Assembly (NCBI GenBank): GCA_002396885.1
Contig: DGXY01000003.1
Location: 1-30,869 of the forward strand
Source of the DNA: Akkermansiaceae bacterium UBA5020
GTDB taxonomy: Bacteria > Verrucomicrobiota > Verrucomicrobiia > Verrucomicrobiales > DEV007
Length of the DNA stretch: 30,869 nt
Direction: 5' to 3'
Below are positions 19,601 through 25,086 of the stretch, piece after piece (the stretch's first letter is position 1; the number at the start of each line of letters is the position of its first letter). The notes beneath the pieces are model-generated. The model worked only from the letters and a program-made list of their open reading frames with translations. It was not told the origin of the DNA and made no database searches. The position numbers and the translations under genes were made by a program.

Positions 19601-20909
19601 CGTCATCCACGCGGAGCGACTCGGCGTTGCGGATGGTGGCCTCTTTTCCTTGGAAGCCGCCCCCGATCTGGACGTTGCCGCCACCAAACTTTCCAGAGGC
19701 CTCGACCGAGGCCGTGGTGCCGACGGTGATGTTGCGCCCCTCGATCGTGATGCTGCCACCGATGTCGTTGCTGCCGTTGGCATTGACCGTCCCGTTGATC
19801 AGGGTCGTCCCGGTGCCGGGGGTCGTCCCGGTGGCGGAGATCGTGGCGGATCCGCCGGTCGAGCCACCGACATTGACAGCAGCGCCTTGAGCGAGGGTCA
19901 CATTCGTTCCGCTCACCTGCACGTTGCCGCCGACCATCCCGGCGGCACCTGACGCGTCAACCTGACCAAGGCCCGCGCCGCTGGACCCAAGCTCAACCTC
20001 GCCGCCACTGATCTGGATCTGGCCACCGCTACCGTCGCTGTTTCGCGCCGAGAGATTGCCGTTGTTCACGATGCGGCCCTGGGATCCTGCGTTAAGGGAG
20101 AGACGGCCGCCGCTGAAGTTGTAGCCACTCGCGCGGACGAGTCCGTCGTTTTTGATGGCGAGCGCGTAGACGTTCCCGTGAGCCTTGAGTTCGGCGGCGG
20201 CAGCGTTGACTTCACCGGTGTTTTCAATACCGACCCCGCTACCGGCGCCACCGGCTTGGACGGAGATCTTTGCTCCGCCGGCTTGGTCGACAATGATGTC
20301 GCCACCGGCCCCGAAAGCCACCGTGCCCGCGGGGGCGGAGACCGAACCGGCATTTTGCAGGAAATTACCGAGCAGGACGACATCGCCGCCCGAGCTGGAG
20401 ATGGCGCCATAGTTTACGACCCCAGCACTGGTCGTGCCGCGGTAGCGATCACGCCCGCCATTGAGGAAATCCTTGTCGGAAACATCGAGGGTCGACATCG
20501 TGAGCATTCCAGCCACGTCAACGGTACCACCCTGACCGACGACGATCCCGTTCGGGTTGATCACGGCGACGCCACCGTTTTCGGCACGCAAGGTGCCGTA
20601 GATGGCCGTGGGATTGCCGGAGACGACCCGGTTCATCGTGAAGGCATTGCGGCCCTGGTTGATGTTGGTGATTTCGCCGCTCTGGATCGAGAAGCTCTGC
20701 CAGTTGATGATGGCGCGTTGGGAGAGGTTGTTGATGTCCAGCCTCGCGGAGTTCATCCCCTGGAAATTGACGTTGCCGGCGACCACGTTCGCCCCCTGCG
20801 GATTCGCGCCCACCCGCACCGGGTAAAGGACGAGACCAGGGGCGAGCGTCACCAAAACCAGGACCTGAAACAGCAGGTTCCGGCGGAAAGAAGGAGCAAT
20901 GGCTTTCAT
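13602..20909 (-). CDS. Giant TPS-domain (filamentous haemagglutinin-like) protein with IGHGG repeats, copy 1
   Basis: This 2435-aa protein is predicted to be secreted. The signal peptide is residues 1-35 (hydrophobic FQVLVLVTLAPGLVLYP, cleavage near VGA). The TPS/haemagglutination domain has INWQSFSI (68-75) and NPNG (118-121), followed by the beta-helix region with GFVEVSGKQGLTFDGDVDL and GTLLLDPTDI. About 20 IGHGG-type repeats run over residues 770-2156. They are interrupted at about 1518-1717 by two related non-repeat modules (PGSLLIDIG...YSTGRVTI and PGSVRLNIG...YDTGRIRF). The tail has a PPV tandem repeat (about 2282-2303), FSDTFDAFFRSEELF, an acidic/dibasic stretch and YVYDPGTNRYSSYRVFG (2409-2425). 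It is a paralog of the next gene, 62 bp downstream. Start: ATG 20909 fits the signal peptide; a GTG at 20957, 6 nt after a TAGGAT box, would add 16 residues to the signal n-region. Adhesin-like or sheath role is inferred from the family. Confidence 0.85.
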   Translation of the reverse strand: MKAIAPSFRRNLLFQVLVLVTLAPGLVLYPVRVGANPQGANVVAGNVNFQGMNSARLDINNLSQRAIINWQSFSIQSGEITNINQGRNAFTMNRVVSGNPTAIYGTLRAENGGVAVINPNGIVVGQGGTVDVAGMLTMSTLDVSDKDFLNGGRDRYRGTTSAGVVNYGAISSSGGDVVLLGNFLQNAGSVSAPAGTVAFGAGGDIIVDQAGGAKISVQAGGAGSGVGIENTGEVNAAAAELKAHGNVYALAIKNDGLVRASGYNFSGGRLSLNAGSQGRIVNNGNLSARNSDGSGGQIQISGGEVELGSSGAGLGQVDASGAAGMVGGNVQVSGTNVTLAQGAAVNVGGSTGGSATISATGTTPGTGTTLINGTVNANGSNDIGGSITIEGRNITVGTTASVEASGKFGGGNVQIGGGFQGKEATIRNAESLRVDDGAKIAAAAVGDGRGGNVILWSDGDTFFDGEIKANGVTGGGFVEVSGKQGLTFDGDVDLTASSGKAGTLLLDPTDITVSAAVASSNNVNNVSLSTLLDQGVNVIITSNFGAAGPVGSITINDRVEWYQERAATTPGSLTLLAVGDISFNRSVRSAGTGAINVVAGWDGTTGLINPLSGSTQTNGVAFDMAAVLATMNDGNVANDGAGRNSGSVFVNSATGAQFVEVGSRFGATNVASHDLFITASNTVGDDRWAHVGFHDNGYEYELGRTILSTTRNEWWGNAAGNVRGRNYIADLGGTTLNGGQFRGAGYGATGAIEIGLSGRLDMRAADNRNRNYVQIGHGGVNDAESLRSAGSPTRTTREGFVFDTGDDNRVYFGASWRTNYLGHPARVNAPIKVTAAEDVFVSAAREFEVGFEDLVSPDQGAADYALIGHGGYRQAASLHGDVTVIAHGATPQGGERGLAGAGIQLRGNGGTGGFAQIGHGTAGNFDRRTIWDQQKSGNITVTATTGAVRVIGFNQLPRSGTDRNTGAILGVNTPLGINSVMDPETQFSHVQIGHGGSAENEPATGGQFTQANIPFVRNFYDPFNTSFANPGTNVNTRLPEQSISGNINVFAGGTVRVRDNMGYNANGVWVEDPGPGIDPYFVPAGKAISRDIGIEVRAGNMGFGHGMIGHGGQSIRAIDALSTGHRGDISVVADKGGLLFVGGEEKRSQRSFGYGFNFVQVGHGGRDVRGNKQGSITLSAGQGTGAVDGDIIFRTGRMRQSWAQVGHGGQEVTQAITGDGLSDIAVTAKGDIEFTSRTSAPSDVRLSSDYIDFAMGENGSTGVANSSLAELVAGVLASGTQIPQSVVQAHNWDTSFKYAMIGHGGSSVNFTGSFSLNNEIDVIAQQGDLRFTAGGNDRDFALIGHGGYRTGGTPNILGANIDVTASGDVIVDASRPGTIMMERSSLIGIVTRDGSNNFLSMGQEVAIGRGLAAFGMIGNGGFDFDGDHTGNINVTAGGDFHMIGPKASPISNVSGYTAGFIEGPSSFPAALVGAGPATVQNYWIGTRHTLNTLQEASQMQRSFTLYHGLNSPSELAHRGPIVPGSLLIDIGSASGAGATADLRDAPNGDGPSPAPSLTGTLYRATAAVSGDYSLATHGVPYGTINYSTGRVTINTAAVAATNGDLENDRNQLNRNINYTYFNSTLAIPANVAIASERTPESDSALRPNEAFLGHGRVMPGSVRLNIGGNLFTENPALNGEILNAANAVVASVDYDTGRIRFRQNVNPTGLAVSADYQWTSGNSDSAFVQLGNGGQGSSTGGRDTIGAVGEINLTAGGDVRFHAGAYSNTYALLGHGGTSAQSANSGNITVNSGGLVEFMAGRTLSYLKTNQYAQLGHGGFDADGSHLGNISITGGSGIRSLVPGTIGGGAIGGLSLIGGNGQDTYAMIGHGGRSSQAGLLTQVGLAPNQAGRLTGNITASVAGAIQVIAGTKIAHPLNNTQNNDDGRNFALIGHGGWDGDINGGTYLAGTGHVGEISVKTTTGDVNVFAGDTALGSAGSNFGLFHMAQIGHGGFSSSGDHNGNIIVSTEDGSVAIRGGAQTTDVDLDKTNVARIGHANDTVVGTLGRAGETIKVYALGGTGNVIVQAGDGRRSGAQIGSGGYLSPGDHYADIKVIAANNLTLASGATTGLDNWGKIGNGDQRNRGGGFWDGDIHLSVGETLSMGMGVIGHVDSKLNPNSVNGLTTKDTYIAVGRNNPHAGGSGQFITTADSVISSPAGGVLGDEVRLYMPDASSNLIAAGTQINNAVYTRTPTPGTSRADEQIALEHEFPATGLSEADATFTPEGTYPSHTFGLYNIYYGGQVPPVPPVPPVPPVPPVPPVPPLPPFDFNPFVFSDTFDAFFRSEELFLYDGYDEVLPSVAYSDAMESDAPPASGGSFLEHMLDDSFGGRQYSDLEPGSTFLEDEDDEERQRRKRRAAQQVGRGGLSYYVYDPGTNRYSSYRVFGVEQTRLSVTQ
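14002..14064 (-). repeat. 9-bp tandem repeat coding (PPV)n
   Basis: Seven contiguous 9-bp units of the pattern GG(C/A)GGCAC(C/G) (plus strand; the last unit is GGCGGAACC) encode PPVPPVPPVPPVPPVPPV near the C-terminus of giant protein copy 1. The paralog has a shorter, non-identical proline segment here. The rigid proline spacer separates the repeat domain from the conserved C-terminal module. Such arrays can vary in unit number between strains without changing frame. Confidence 0.85.
14440..18600 (-). repeat. IGHGG repeat array in giant protein copy 1
   Basis: About 20 imperfect repeats carry the core (Q/M/A)(I/L/V)GHGG, usually preceded by an aromatic-Ala pair and followed by GxIxVxAGGD. 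Variants include IGNGGFDFDGDHTGN, LGHGGFDADGSHLGN and IGHGGFSSSGDHNGN, which share a GDH(x)GN extension and show that some units duplicated from one another. Terminal units decay to IGHAND, IGSGGY, IGNGDQ and IGHVDS, the same order of decay as in the paralog. Confidence 0.75.
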
Positions 20910-20963
20910 GGGTTTGAAAAACGAAGGTTGGCGAGGAAGGAGCGAACTCTTTCCCACGCCATC

Positions 20964-20969
20964 ATCCTA
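20964..20969 (-). promoter_or_regulatory. Possible -10 box upstream of the giant-protein cluster
   Basis: TAGGAT on the minus strand is 6 nt before the in-frame GTG at 20957 and 54 nt before the preferred ATG at 20909. The same hexamer precedes cstA and the 248-aa membrane protein gene. A -35 hexamer at normal spacing is not convincing. TATACC (20977-20972) is a rival -10. If TAGGAT is the real box, translation from GTG 20957 would be leaderless. Confidence 0.25.
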
Positions 20970-21113
20970 AGGGTATAAACGGTAATGGGATGACAGCATC
21001 GGGGGCGCTTGTAAATGCAAATTTCACCATTTTTTCACGCCGAGTTCATGAAGGTTTGTCGCGGCCACAGCGCTTGTGACAGAACGGACGACGGCTTTTT
21101 TCAGCGAGAGGAC

Positions 21114-21172
21114 TTCTCCTCGGAGAAATTAGCCATAAGTGGGGATAGAAAGTCTGGAAATTGGTAATTTCC
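21114..21172. other. Two inverted repeats between ubiE and the giant-protein cluster
   Basis: TTCTCC-TC-GGAGAA (21114-21127) and GGAAATT-GGT-AATTTCC (21156-21172, 7-bp perfect arms) lie in the AT-richer 278-bp gap that follows ubiE. The second begins 16 bp past the ubiE stop codon and could be its terminator. Both could instead be operator sites for the giant-protein promoter. The gap (20910-21187) contains no gene that I can see. Confidence 0.35.
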
Positions 21173-21187
21173 TGATGGCTCAACAGG

Positions 21188-21916
21188 TCATTTTCGAGAG
21201 ACCGATTTTTCACCTGCGGCCGCCTCTTTCGTCGCGAGATAGAGGCTGCTGATCCCACCCCATTGGGGTTCCCATTTCGCCCCGGACAATCCCGAAGCTT
21301 CAATCAATGAGAGCATGGTCTCTCCGGAGGGAAAACGCTCGATCGAGTCCCCGAGGTAGGCGTAGGCCTCCCGGTTTCCGGTCAGCCAGCCGGCGACCCG
21401 CGGAAGGAGGTGATGGAGATAAAATCGATACGGCGAGCGCAAGAGCGGTGACGCGGGGAGAGAGAAGTCGAGCACCACGACAATCCCCCCGGGCTTGAGG
21501 ACCCGGGCAAATTCCCGCAAGGCCCCCGACCAATCCGCCATGTTGCGCAGCCCGTAGCCGATCGTGAGTGCGTCGAAAGTCCCGTCGGGAAAGGGAAGGG
21601 CGAGTCCGTCGCAGACGATCAACTCGGTCAGCCCGCGTTTTTTTGCCTCGGCGAGCATGGGGGCGCAGAAGTCGGCCCCGATGACCCGGGCGCCCGGGAC
21701 TCCGTCGAGGAGGGTCCGCGCGAGATCACCACTGCCGGTGGCGACGTCGAGGATGAGACCGCCACCGTGCTCGCGGACGTGGCGGGCGACCTTCCTTCTC
21801 CAGAGCACGTCGATGCCGAGGCTGAGGACGTGATTCGTCAGCACGTAGCGTTGGGCGATCGAGGAAAAGGCCCGGTGAACGAACTCGGGGTTTTGATCCT
21901 GGTTGCGGGAGGACAT
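21188..21916 (-). CDS. ubiE: Demethylmenaquinone/ubiquinone C-methyltransferase
   Basis: This 242-aa class I SAM-dependent methyltransferase of the UbiE/MenG/COQ5 family methylates the quinone ring in the last steps of menaquinone (or ubiquinone) synthesis. The SAM-binding motif I is LDVATGSGD (56-64). Acidic motif II follows (VIGADFCAPML), then the family motif ALTIGYGLRNMADW and the end-domain YAYLGDSIERFPSGE. The opening AFSSIAQRYVLTNHVLSLGIDVLWRR matches the YDxxN-LSxGxHRxWR region of the family. Menaquinone is the more likely product in this lineage. The ATG at 21916 is selected. An open frame continues upstream to 22093, but its first 26 residues are simply translated tRNA-Leu and must be excluded. 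ATG 21961 is a further alternative. Downstream on the same strand is the giant-protein cluster, probably under its own promoter. Confidence 0.93.
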   Translation of the reverse strand: MSSRNQDQNPEFVHRAFSSIAQRYVLTNHVLSLGIDVLWRRKVARHVREHGGGLILDVATGSGDLARTLLDGVPGARVIGADFCAPMLAEAKKRGLTELIVCDGLALPFPDGTFDALTIGYGLRNMADWSGALREFARVLKPGGIVVVLDFSLPASPLLRSPYRFYLHHLLPRVAGWLTGNREAYAYLGDSIERFPSGETMLSLIEASGLSGAKWEPQWGGISSLYLATKEAAAGEKSVSRK

Positions 21917-21965
21917 CGGACGGAGATACGGGAACAGGCCCGTCGCGGATGCCTTCCGCATGGAT

Positions 21966-22001
21966 CGGCGGGGGGACTCCGAGGAATCCTCCGCCCCGCC
22001 G
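21966..22001 (-). promoter_or_regulatory. Branched hairpin between tRNA-Leu and ubiE
   Basis: An 8-bp perfect GC stem (CGGCGGGG 21966-21973 with CCCCGCCG 21994-22001) encloses a smaller GAGG-AAT-CCTC hairpin (21981-21991). On the minus strand it lies after the tRNA gene and before the ubiE start. It may terminate or process the tRNA transcript, or shape the ubiE leader. It is flanked by a direct repeat GGATCGGCG (21962 and 22002). Confidence 0.4.
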
Positions 22002-22017
22002 GGATCGGCGAAAAAAG

Positions 22018-22099
22018 TGCTCACGAGAGGACTCGAACCTCCACGGGTCGCCCCACTAGATCCTGAATCTAGCGCGTCTACCAATTCCGCCACGTGAGC
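22018..22099 (-). tRNA. tRNA-Leu (anticodon CAG)
   Basis: This 82-nt class II tRNA reads on the minus strand. The acceptor arms GCTCACG (22099-22093) and CGTGAGC (22025-22019) pair perfectly, with discriminator A at 22018. The D-arm region has GGAATTGGTAGACGC as in bacterial tRNA-Leu. The anticodon stem CTAGA/TCTAG encloses TTCAGGA, giving anticodon CAG. A long variable arm (GGGGCGACCC) and a T-arm with the loop TTCGAGT follow. CCA is not encoded: the discriminator is followed by CTTTTTT (T-run 22016-22011), which may act as a terminator. It reads CUG leucine codons, common in this GC-rich window. Confidence 0.96.
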
Positions 22100-22148
22100 A
22101 GCGGGGCGCTAAGAAACACGCGTCTCCGGCGAAGACAACCGCTTTTAT

Positions 22149-22177
22149 TTGCGGTGGATGCGATTGGGCATCACGAT
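22149..22177 (+). promoter_or_regulatory. Putative promoter of the lipoate/octanoate ligase-family gene
   Basis: TTGCGG (22149-22154) and CACGAT (22172-22177) are 17 bp apart, and the ATG at 22187 follows after 9 nt. The same hexamer TTGCGG with the same 17 and 9 spacing precedes the TerC gene. The predicted mRNA would be almost leaderless. Confidence 0.4.
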
Positions 22178-22186
22178 GCGTCCAAG

Positions 22187-22921
22187 ATGCCCTCGCCGAC
22201 CTCTCCTTCGGTTCCTCCCGCCTTGCGAGACCTTCGGGTCTGGCGAGACGCGACCTTCCGGACAGCGGCGGAGAACATGGCGCTCGACGAAGGGCTCCTC
22301 GATTGGACTCTCGCGACCGGTGCGGCGGCGATCCGTTTCTACGCCTGGGATCACCCGGCCAGAACCGTGGGATATTTCACCCGGCGCCCCGCTGGCGAGC
22401 AGAAGGGCGAGGTCGAGGTGGTGCGGCGTTTCACCGGAGGTGGCCTCGTCGAGCATGGCGGGGACCTGACCTTCGCTCTCGCCGTGCCCGCCGGGACGGC
22501 TCTCGCCCTCGCCTCCGCGGCCGATCGCTATCGATTGATCCACGAAGCGCTCGCCGCAGCACTCCTCGGCGCCGGGGTCGAAGTGACTCCGGTCGCCCCT
22601 GATCAGGAAACCGGCCCGGGTCCCTGCTTCGCCCATCCGGTGCCCTGGGATCTGGTCCACACGGTCTCGGGTCTCAAGATCGCCGGAGGCGCCCAGCGCC
22701 GCAGCCGCGGGGCCTTCCTCCACCAAGGGAGCATCCGGCTTGCCCAGACGGTGCGGTCGATGTCGGCTCCGTGGGTGGAAGCCTTTGTCTCCAAGATGGC
22801 CGAATCCGTCGGTCCGCTCGATCCCGAGGTCCAGGACCGCCTTGTCGCCGGCGTCCCCTTTCTCGTCGCGACCCGCTATGGGGATCCGTTGTGGAATGCG
22901 GGCAAAGAAACTCCGGATTGA
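22187..22921 (+). CDS. Lipoate-protein ligase / octanoyltransferase family protein (LplA/LipM-like)
   Basis: This 244-aa cytoplasmic protein of the biotin/lipoate ligase fold attaches octanoyl or lipoyl groups to lipoyl domains. Visible motifs are NMALDEGLLDW, RFYAWDHPARTVGYF, the ligand-binding VVRRFTGGGLVEHGGDLTF, and GLKIAGGAQRRSRGAFLHQGS with the conserved Lys164. Cys147 in GPCFAHPVPWDLV sits where LipM-type octanoyltransferases carry their catalytic Cys, which favours a transferase over an ATP-dependent ligase, though not decisively. No separate LplA C-terminal domain is present, as in LipM. The start at ATG 22187 is chosen since the frame further upstream enters the tRNA-Leu region. The gene is 62 bp upstream of the TerC gene on the same strand. 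Confidence 0.82.
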   Translation: MPSPTSPSVPPALRDLRVWRDATFRTAAENMALDEGLLDWTLATGAAAIRFYAWDHPARTVGYFTRRPAGEQKGEVEVVRRFTGGGLVEHGGDLTFALAVPAGTALALASAADRYRLIHEALAAALLGAGVEVTPVAPDQETGPGPCFAHPVPWDLVHTVSGLKIAGGAQRRSRGAFLHQGSIRLAQTVRSMSAPWVEAFVSKMAESVGPLDPEVQDRLVAGVPFLVATRYGDPLWNAGKETPD

Positions 22922-22945
22922 TTCCGTTTCTTCCCATCTCCGACC

Positions 22946-22974
22946 TTGCGGAATTCCCGGTCTGGCGGCATCCT
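22946..22974 (+). promoter_or_regulatory. Putative promoter of the TerC-family gene
   Basis: TTGCGG (22946-22951), a 17-bp spacer, then CATCCT (22969-22974) and 9 nt to the ATG at 22984. The -10 match is weak on its own. Its value lies in the same arrangement seen upstream of the ligase-family gene. A small GGCGG/CCGCC hairpin overlaps it (22964-22979). Confidence 0.3.
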
Positions 22975-22983
22975 CCGCCCTCC

Positions 22984-23922
22984 ATGCTTGCCGAAATCCT
23001 CACTCCCGAATTCCGCGAAATCCTCCTCGAAGCCGTCCCGGTGATCATCTCCCTGATCGTCATCGAAGGCCTGCTCTCCGTCGACAACGCCCTCGCCATC
23101 GCCGCGATGGCCTCGCACCTGCCCGGGAAACAGAAATACTGGGCCCTCCGCGTCGGCATCATCGGCGCCTACGTCTTCCGGGGCCTCGCCCTCCTTCTCG
23201 CGCAATACATCATTGAGAACCCCTGGTTGAAACTGCTCGGTGCGGCCTACCTCATTCACCTCATGGCCCATCACTTCGCCTCGCGCGACAAGGCGGCCAA
23301 GGAGGAAGCCGCCGAAGCCGCCGCCGAGGAGGCTCGCGCCAATGGCGCAGCCGTCGTCGCCGTCAGCAAGGTGGCCCAACGCGGCTTCTGGGCCACGGTC
23401 GCCTCGATCGAGTTGATGGATCTCAGCCTCGGGGTGGACAACGTCGTCGCCGCCGTTGCCCTCAGCGATGAGATGTGGGTCGTCTGCACCGGCGTTTTCA
23501 TCGGCATCCTCGCCCTCCGATTCGTCGCCGGCCATTGCATCAAGCTGATCGAGAAATTCCCCGTGCTCGAGCACACCGCCTTCCTCCTCATCGGCTTTGT
23601 CGGCCTGATCCTCGTCTTCGAGTTGAGCTTCCACCACGACATCCACACGACCGAGAAATTCATCGGCATCGTCGCGATCATCGCCTTCACGATCTGGTAT
23701 TCGAAGAGCGCGGGGGTCCGCTCGGTGATGAAGCCGGTCAACGCCCTCCTCATGCTGCCGGTCCGACTCTACGATCTCGTCCTCGGCGCGGTCTTCTGGG
23801 TGCTGCTCTCCCCTTTCCGCCTCTTCTTCAAGAAAGCTCATCTCCCCGAACCGATCGAGGAAGTCGAGCACGCCCTCGAAATCCTCCACGACGCCGAGGA
23901 GCGGGACAAGCACTCCTCCTGA
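22984..23922 (+). CDS. TerC/Alx-family integral membrane protein
   Basis: This 312-aa inner-membrane protein has about seven to nine hydrophobic segments. The family's two hallmark motifs are IEGLLSVDNALAIAAM (Asp34-Asn35) and IELMDLSLGVDNVVAAVAL (Asp152-Asn153), an inverted-repeat architecture in which the Asp-Asn pairs likely line a metal site. Known members act in Mn2+ export or in tellurite resistance; the exact ion here is not determinable. An Ala/Glu-rich cytoplasmic loop lies between the halves (about residues 100-125). The start at ATG 22984 gives an N-terminus directly before the first membrane helix. The end faces the convergent AI-2E-family gene with 45 bp between them. Confidence 0.88.
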   Translation: MLAEILTPEFREILLEAVPVIISLIVIEGLLSVDNALAIAAMASHLPGKQKYWALRVGIIGAYVFRGLALLLAQYIIENPWLKLLGAAYLIHLMAHHFASRDKAAKEEAAEAAAEEARANGAAVVAVSKVAQRGFWATVASIELMDLSLGVDNVVAAVALSDEMWVVCTGVFIGILALRFVAGHCIKLIEKFPVLEHTAFLLIGFVGLILVFELSFHHDIHTTEKFIGIVAIIAFTIWYSKSAGVRSVMKPVNALLMLPVRLYDLVLGAVFWVLLSPFRLFFKKAHLPEPIEEVEHALEILHDAEERDKHSS

Positions 23923-23967
23923 TTCCGGTCACGTCGGCTTGGAGGCGGGCAGCGCTTCGACTTTCTC

Positions 23968-25056
23968 CTACATGTCGGCGGGTTTGACCTGCTTCCGGTA
24001 AGAGAGCCATTCCTCCCCGAGGCGGAAGGTGACCGCTAGCAGCGTCGGCCCGAGGAAGATCCCGATCAGGCCGAAGGCGAGACCGCCTCCGAGCACCCCC
24101 ATGAAAATGAGCACGAAGGGCATCTTGTTGCCCTGGCTGATGATGAGGGGACGGATGAAATTGTCGATCGAACTGATCCCGAGGGCGCCCCACAGGAGCA
24201 TGAAGATCCCTTCGCCCACCGAACCGTTTTGAAAGACCCAGATCGAAGCCGGGATCCAGATGAGCGGTGGGCCCATCGGGATCACGGAAATGAGAAAGGT
24301 CATCAGCCCCAGGAGCACGGCGGCGGGCACTCCGGCGATGCTGAAACCCACCCAGGCGACCAAACCCTGTGCCATCGCCGTGCCGAGGATGCCATAGACG
24401 ACCCCGCGGATCGTCCCGCCGGCGACTTCGCGGAGGAGATGATCCCCGCGCTCGCCCGCGAGGCGTTTGGCGATCGCGAGCGCCCGATCCCCCAGCTTGG
24501 CGCCATCCCGGAAGAAGAAAAAGGCGAGGAACATACTCAGCGCGAGTTCAAGGACCCCGCGACCGAGCGCCTTCCCGATCGTCAGCAAGGAAGAGGTCAG
24601 CGGATCGATGAATTGCTCCGCCGCGACGAGGAGCTGTTTGCTGTCCGCGGCATACTCCTTCCAGATCGCGATCATTTCGGCTCCCACCCAGGGCACGCGG
24701 ACGAGCCATTCCGGCGGAGCCGGCGGTCCCTGCCGGACCCAGGCCACCGAGGTCGCGGCGAATTCCTTCACATCCCCCGCGAGCGTCAGGACGATCACCA
24801 GCGACGGCACGAGGAGGACCACGGCGATCACGAGAGTCATGAGAAAGGCCGCGAGGGTGCGACGTCCCTTCACCCAAACGAGGAGGACGCGAAAAGCCGG
24901 CCAGCTCGAAAAGGTCAGGATCACGGCCCAAAGCAGCGCCGAGAGAAAGGGCTTCAACACAAAAAAGCAGCCGATCACGACGAGGACGAGCGCGGCGAGA
25001 ACCGCGATCTGATCCGTGTTCGCGACTTTGCGCAGGTTGGGAAGGGAAGGCGACAT
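23968..25056 (-). CDS. AI-2E/PerM-family membrane transporter (YdiK-like)
   Basis: This 362-aa polytopic membrane protein shows the AI-2E transporter family layout: paired N-terminal helices (IAVLAALVLVVIGCFFVLKP), a periplasmic or amphipathic stretch of about 80 residues (VKEFAATSVAW...LLTIGKAL), then SMFLAFFFFRDG, the GVVYGILGTAMAQGLVAWVGF helix, LMTFLISVIPMGPPLIW, and the signature IDNFIRPLIISQGNKMPFVLIFMGVLGG followed by FLGPTLLAVTF. Members have been assigned autoinducer-2 export, Na+/H+ antiport or general permease roles, so substrate is open. It sits 30 bp downstream of the Na+/Ca2+ antiporter gene on the same strand, so the two may be co-transcribed, although a -10-like box (TAGGGT) lies within that gap. 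Confidence 0.85.
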   Translation of the reverse strand: MSPSLPNLRKVANTDQIAVLAALVLVVIGCFFVLKPFLSALLWAVILTFSSWPAFRVLLVWVKGRRTLAAFLMTLVIAVVLLVPSLVIVLTLAGDVKEFAATSVAWVRQGPPAPPEWLVRVPWVGAEMIAIWKEYAADSKQLLVAAEQFIDPLTSSLLTIGKALGRGVLELALSMFLAFFFFRDGAKLGDRALAIAKRLAGERGDHLLREVAGGTIRGVVYGILGTAMAQGLVAWVGFSIAGVPAAVLLGLMTFLISVIPMGPPLIWIPASIWVFQNGSVGEGIFMLLWGALGISSIDNFIRPLIISQGNKMPFVLIFMGVLGGGLAFGLIGIFLGPTLLAVTFRLGEEWLSYRKQVKPADM

Positions 25057-25065
25057 GATCGGACC

Positions 25066-25071
25066 ACCCTA
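25066..25071 (-). promoter_or_regulatory. Possible -10 box of the AI-2E-family gene
   Basis: TAGGGT on the minus strand is 9 nt upstream of the ATG at 25056, in the 30-bp gap after the antiporter gene. No good -35 hexamer is seen at 17 bp. The call rests on matching the -10-to-start spacing of other genes here. Confidence 0.22.
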
Positions 25072-25086
25072 GCCTGACCCGCTCCG

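Noticed and set aside
22876..23913. 345-codon minus-strand open frame antisense to the TerC gene
   Set aside because: The Asp/Glu-rich translation is the complement of the TerC membrane helices.
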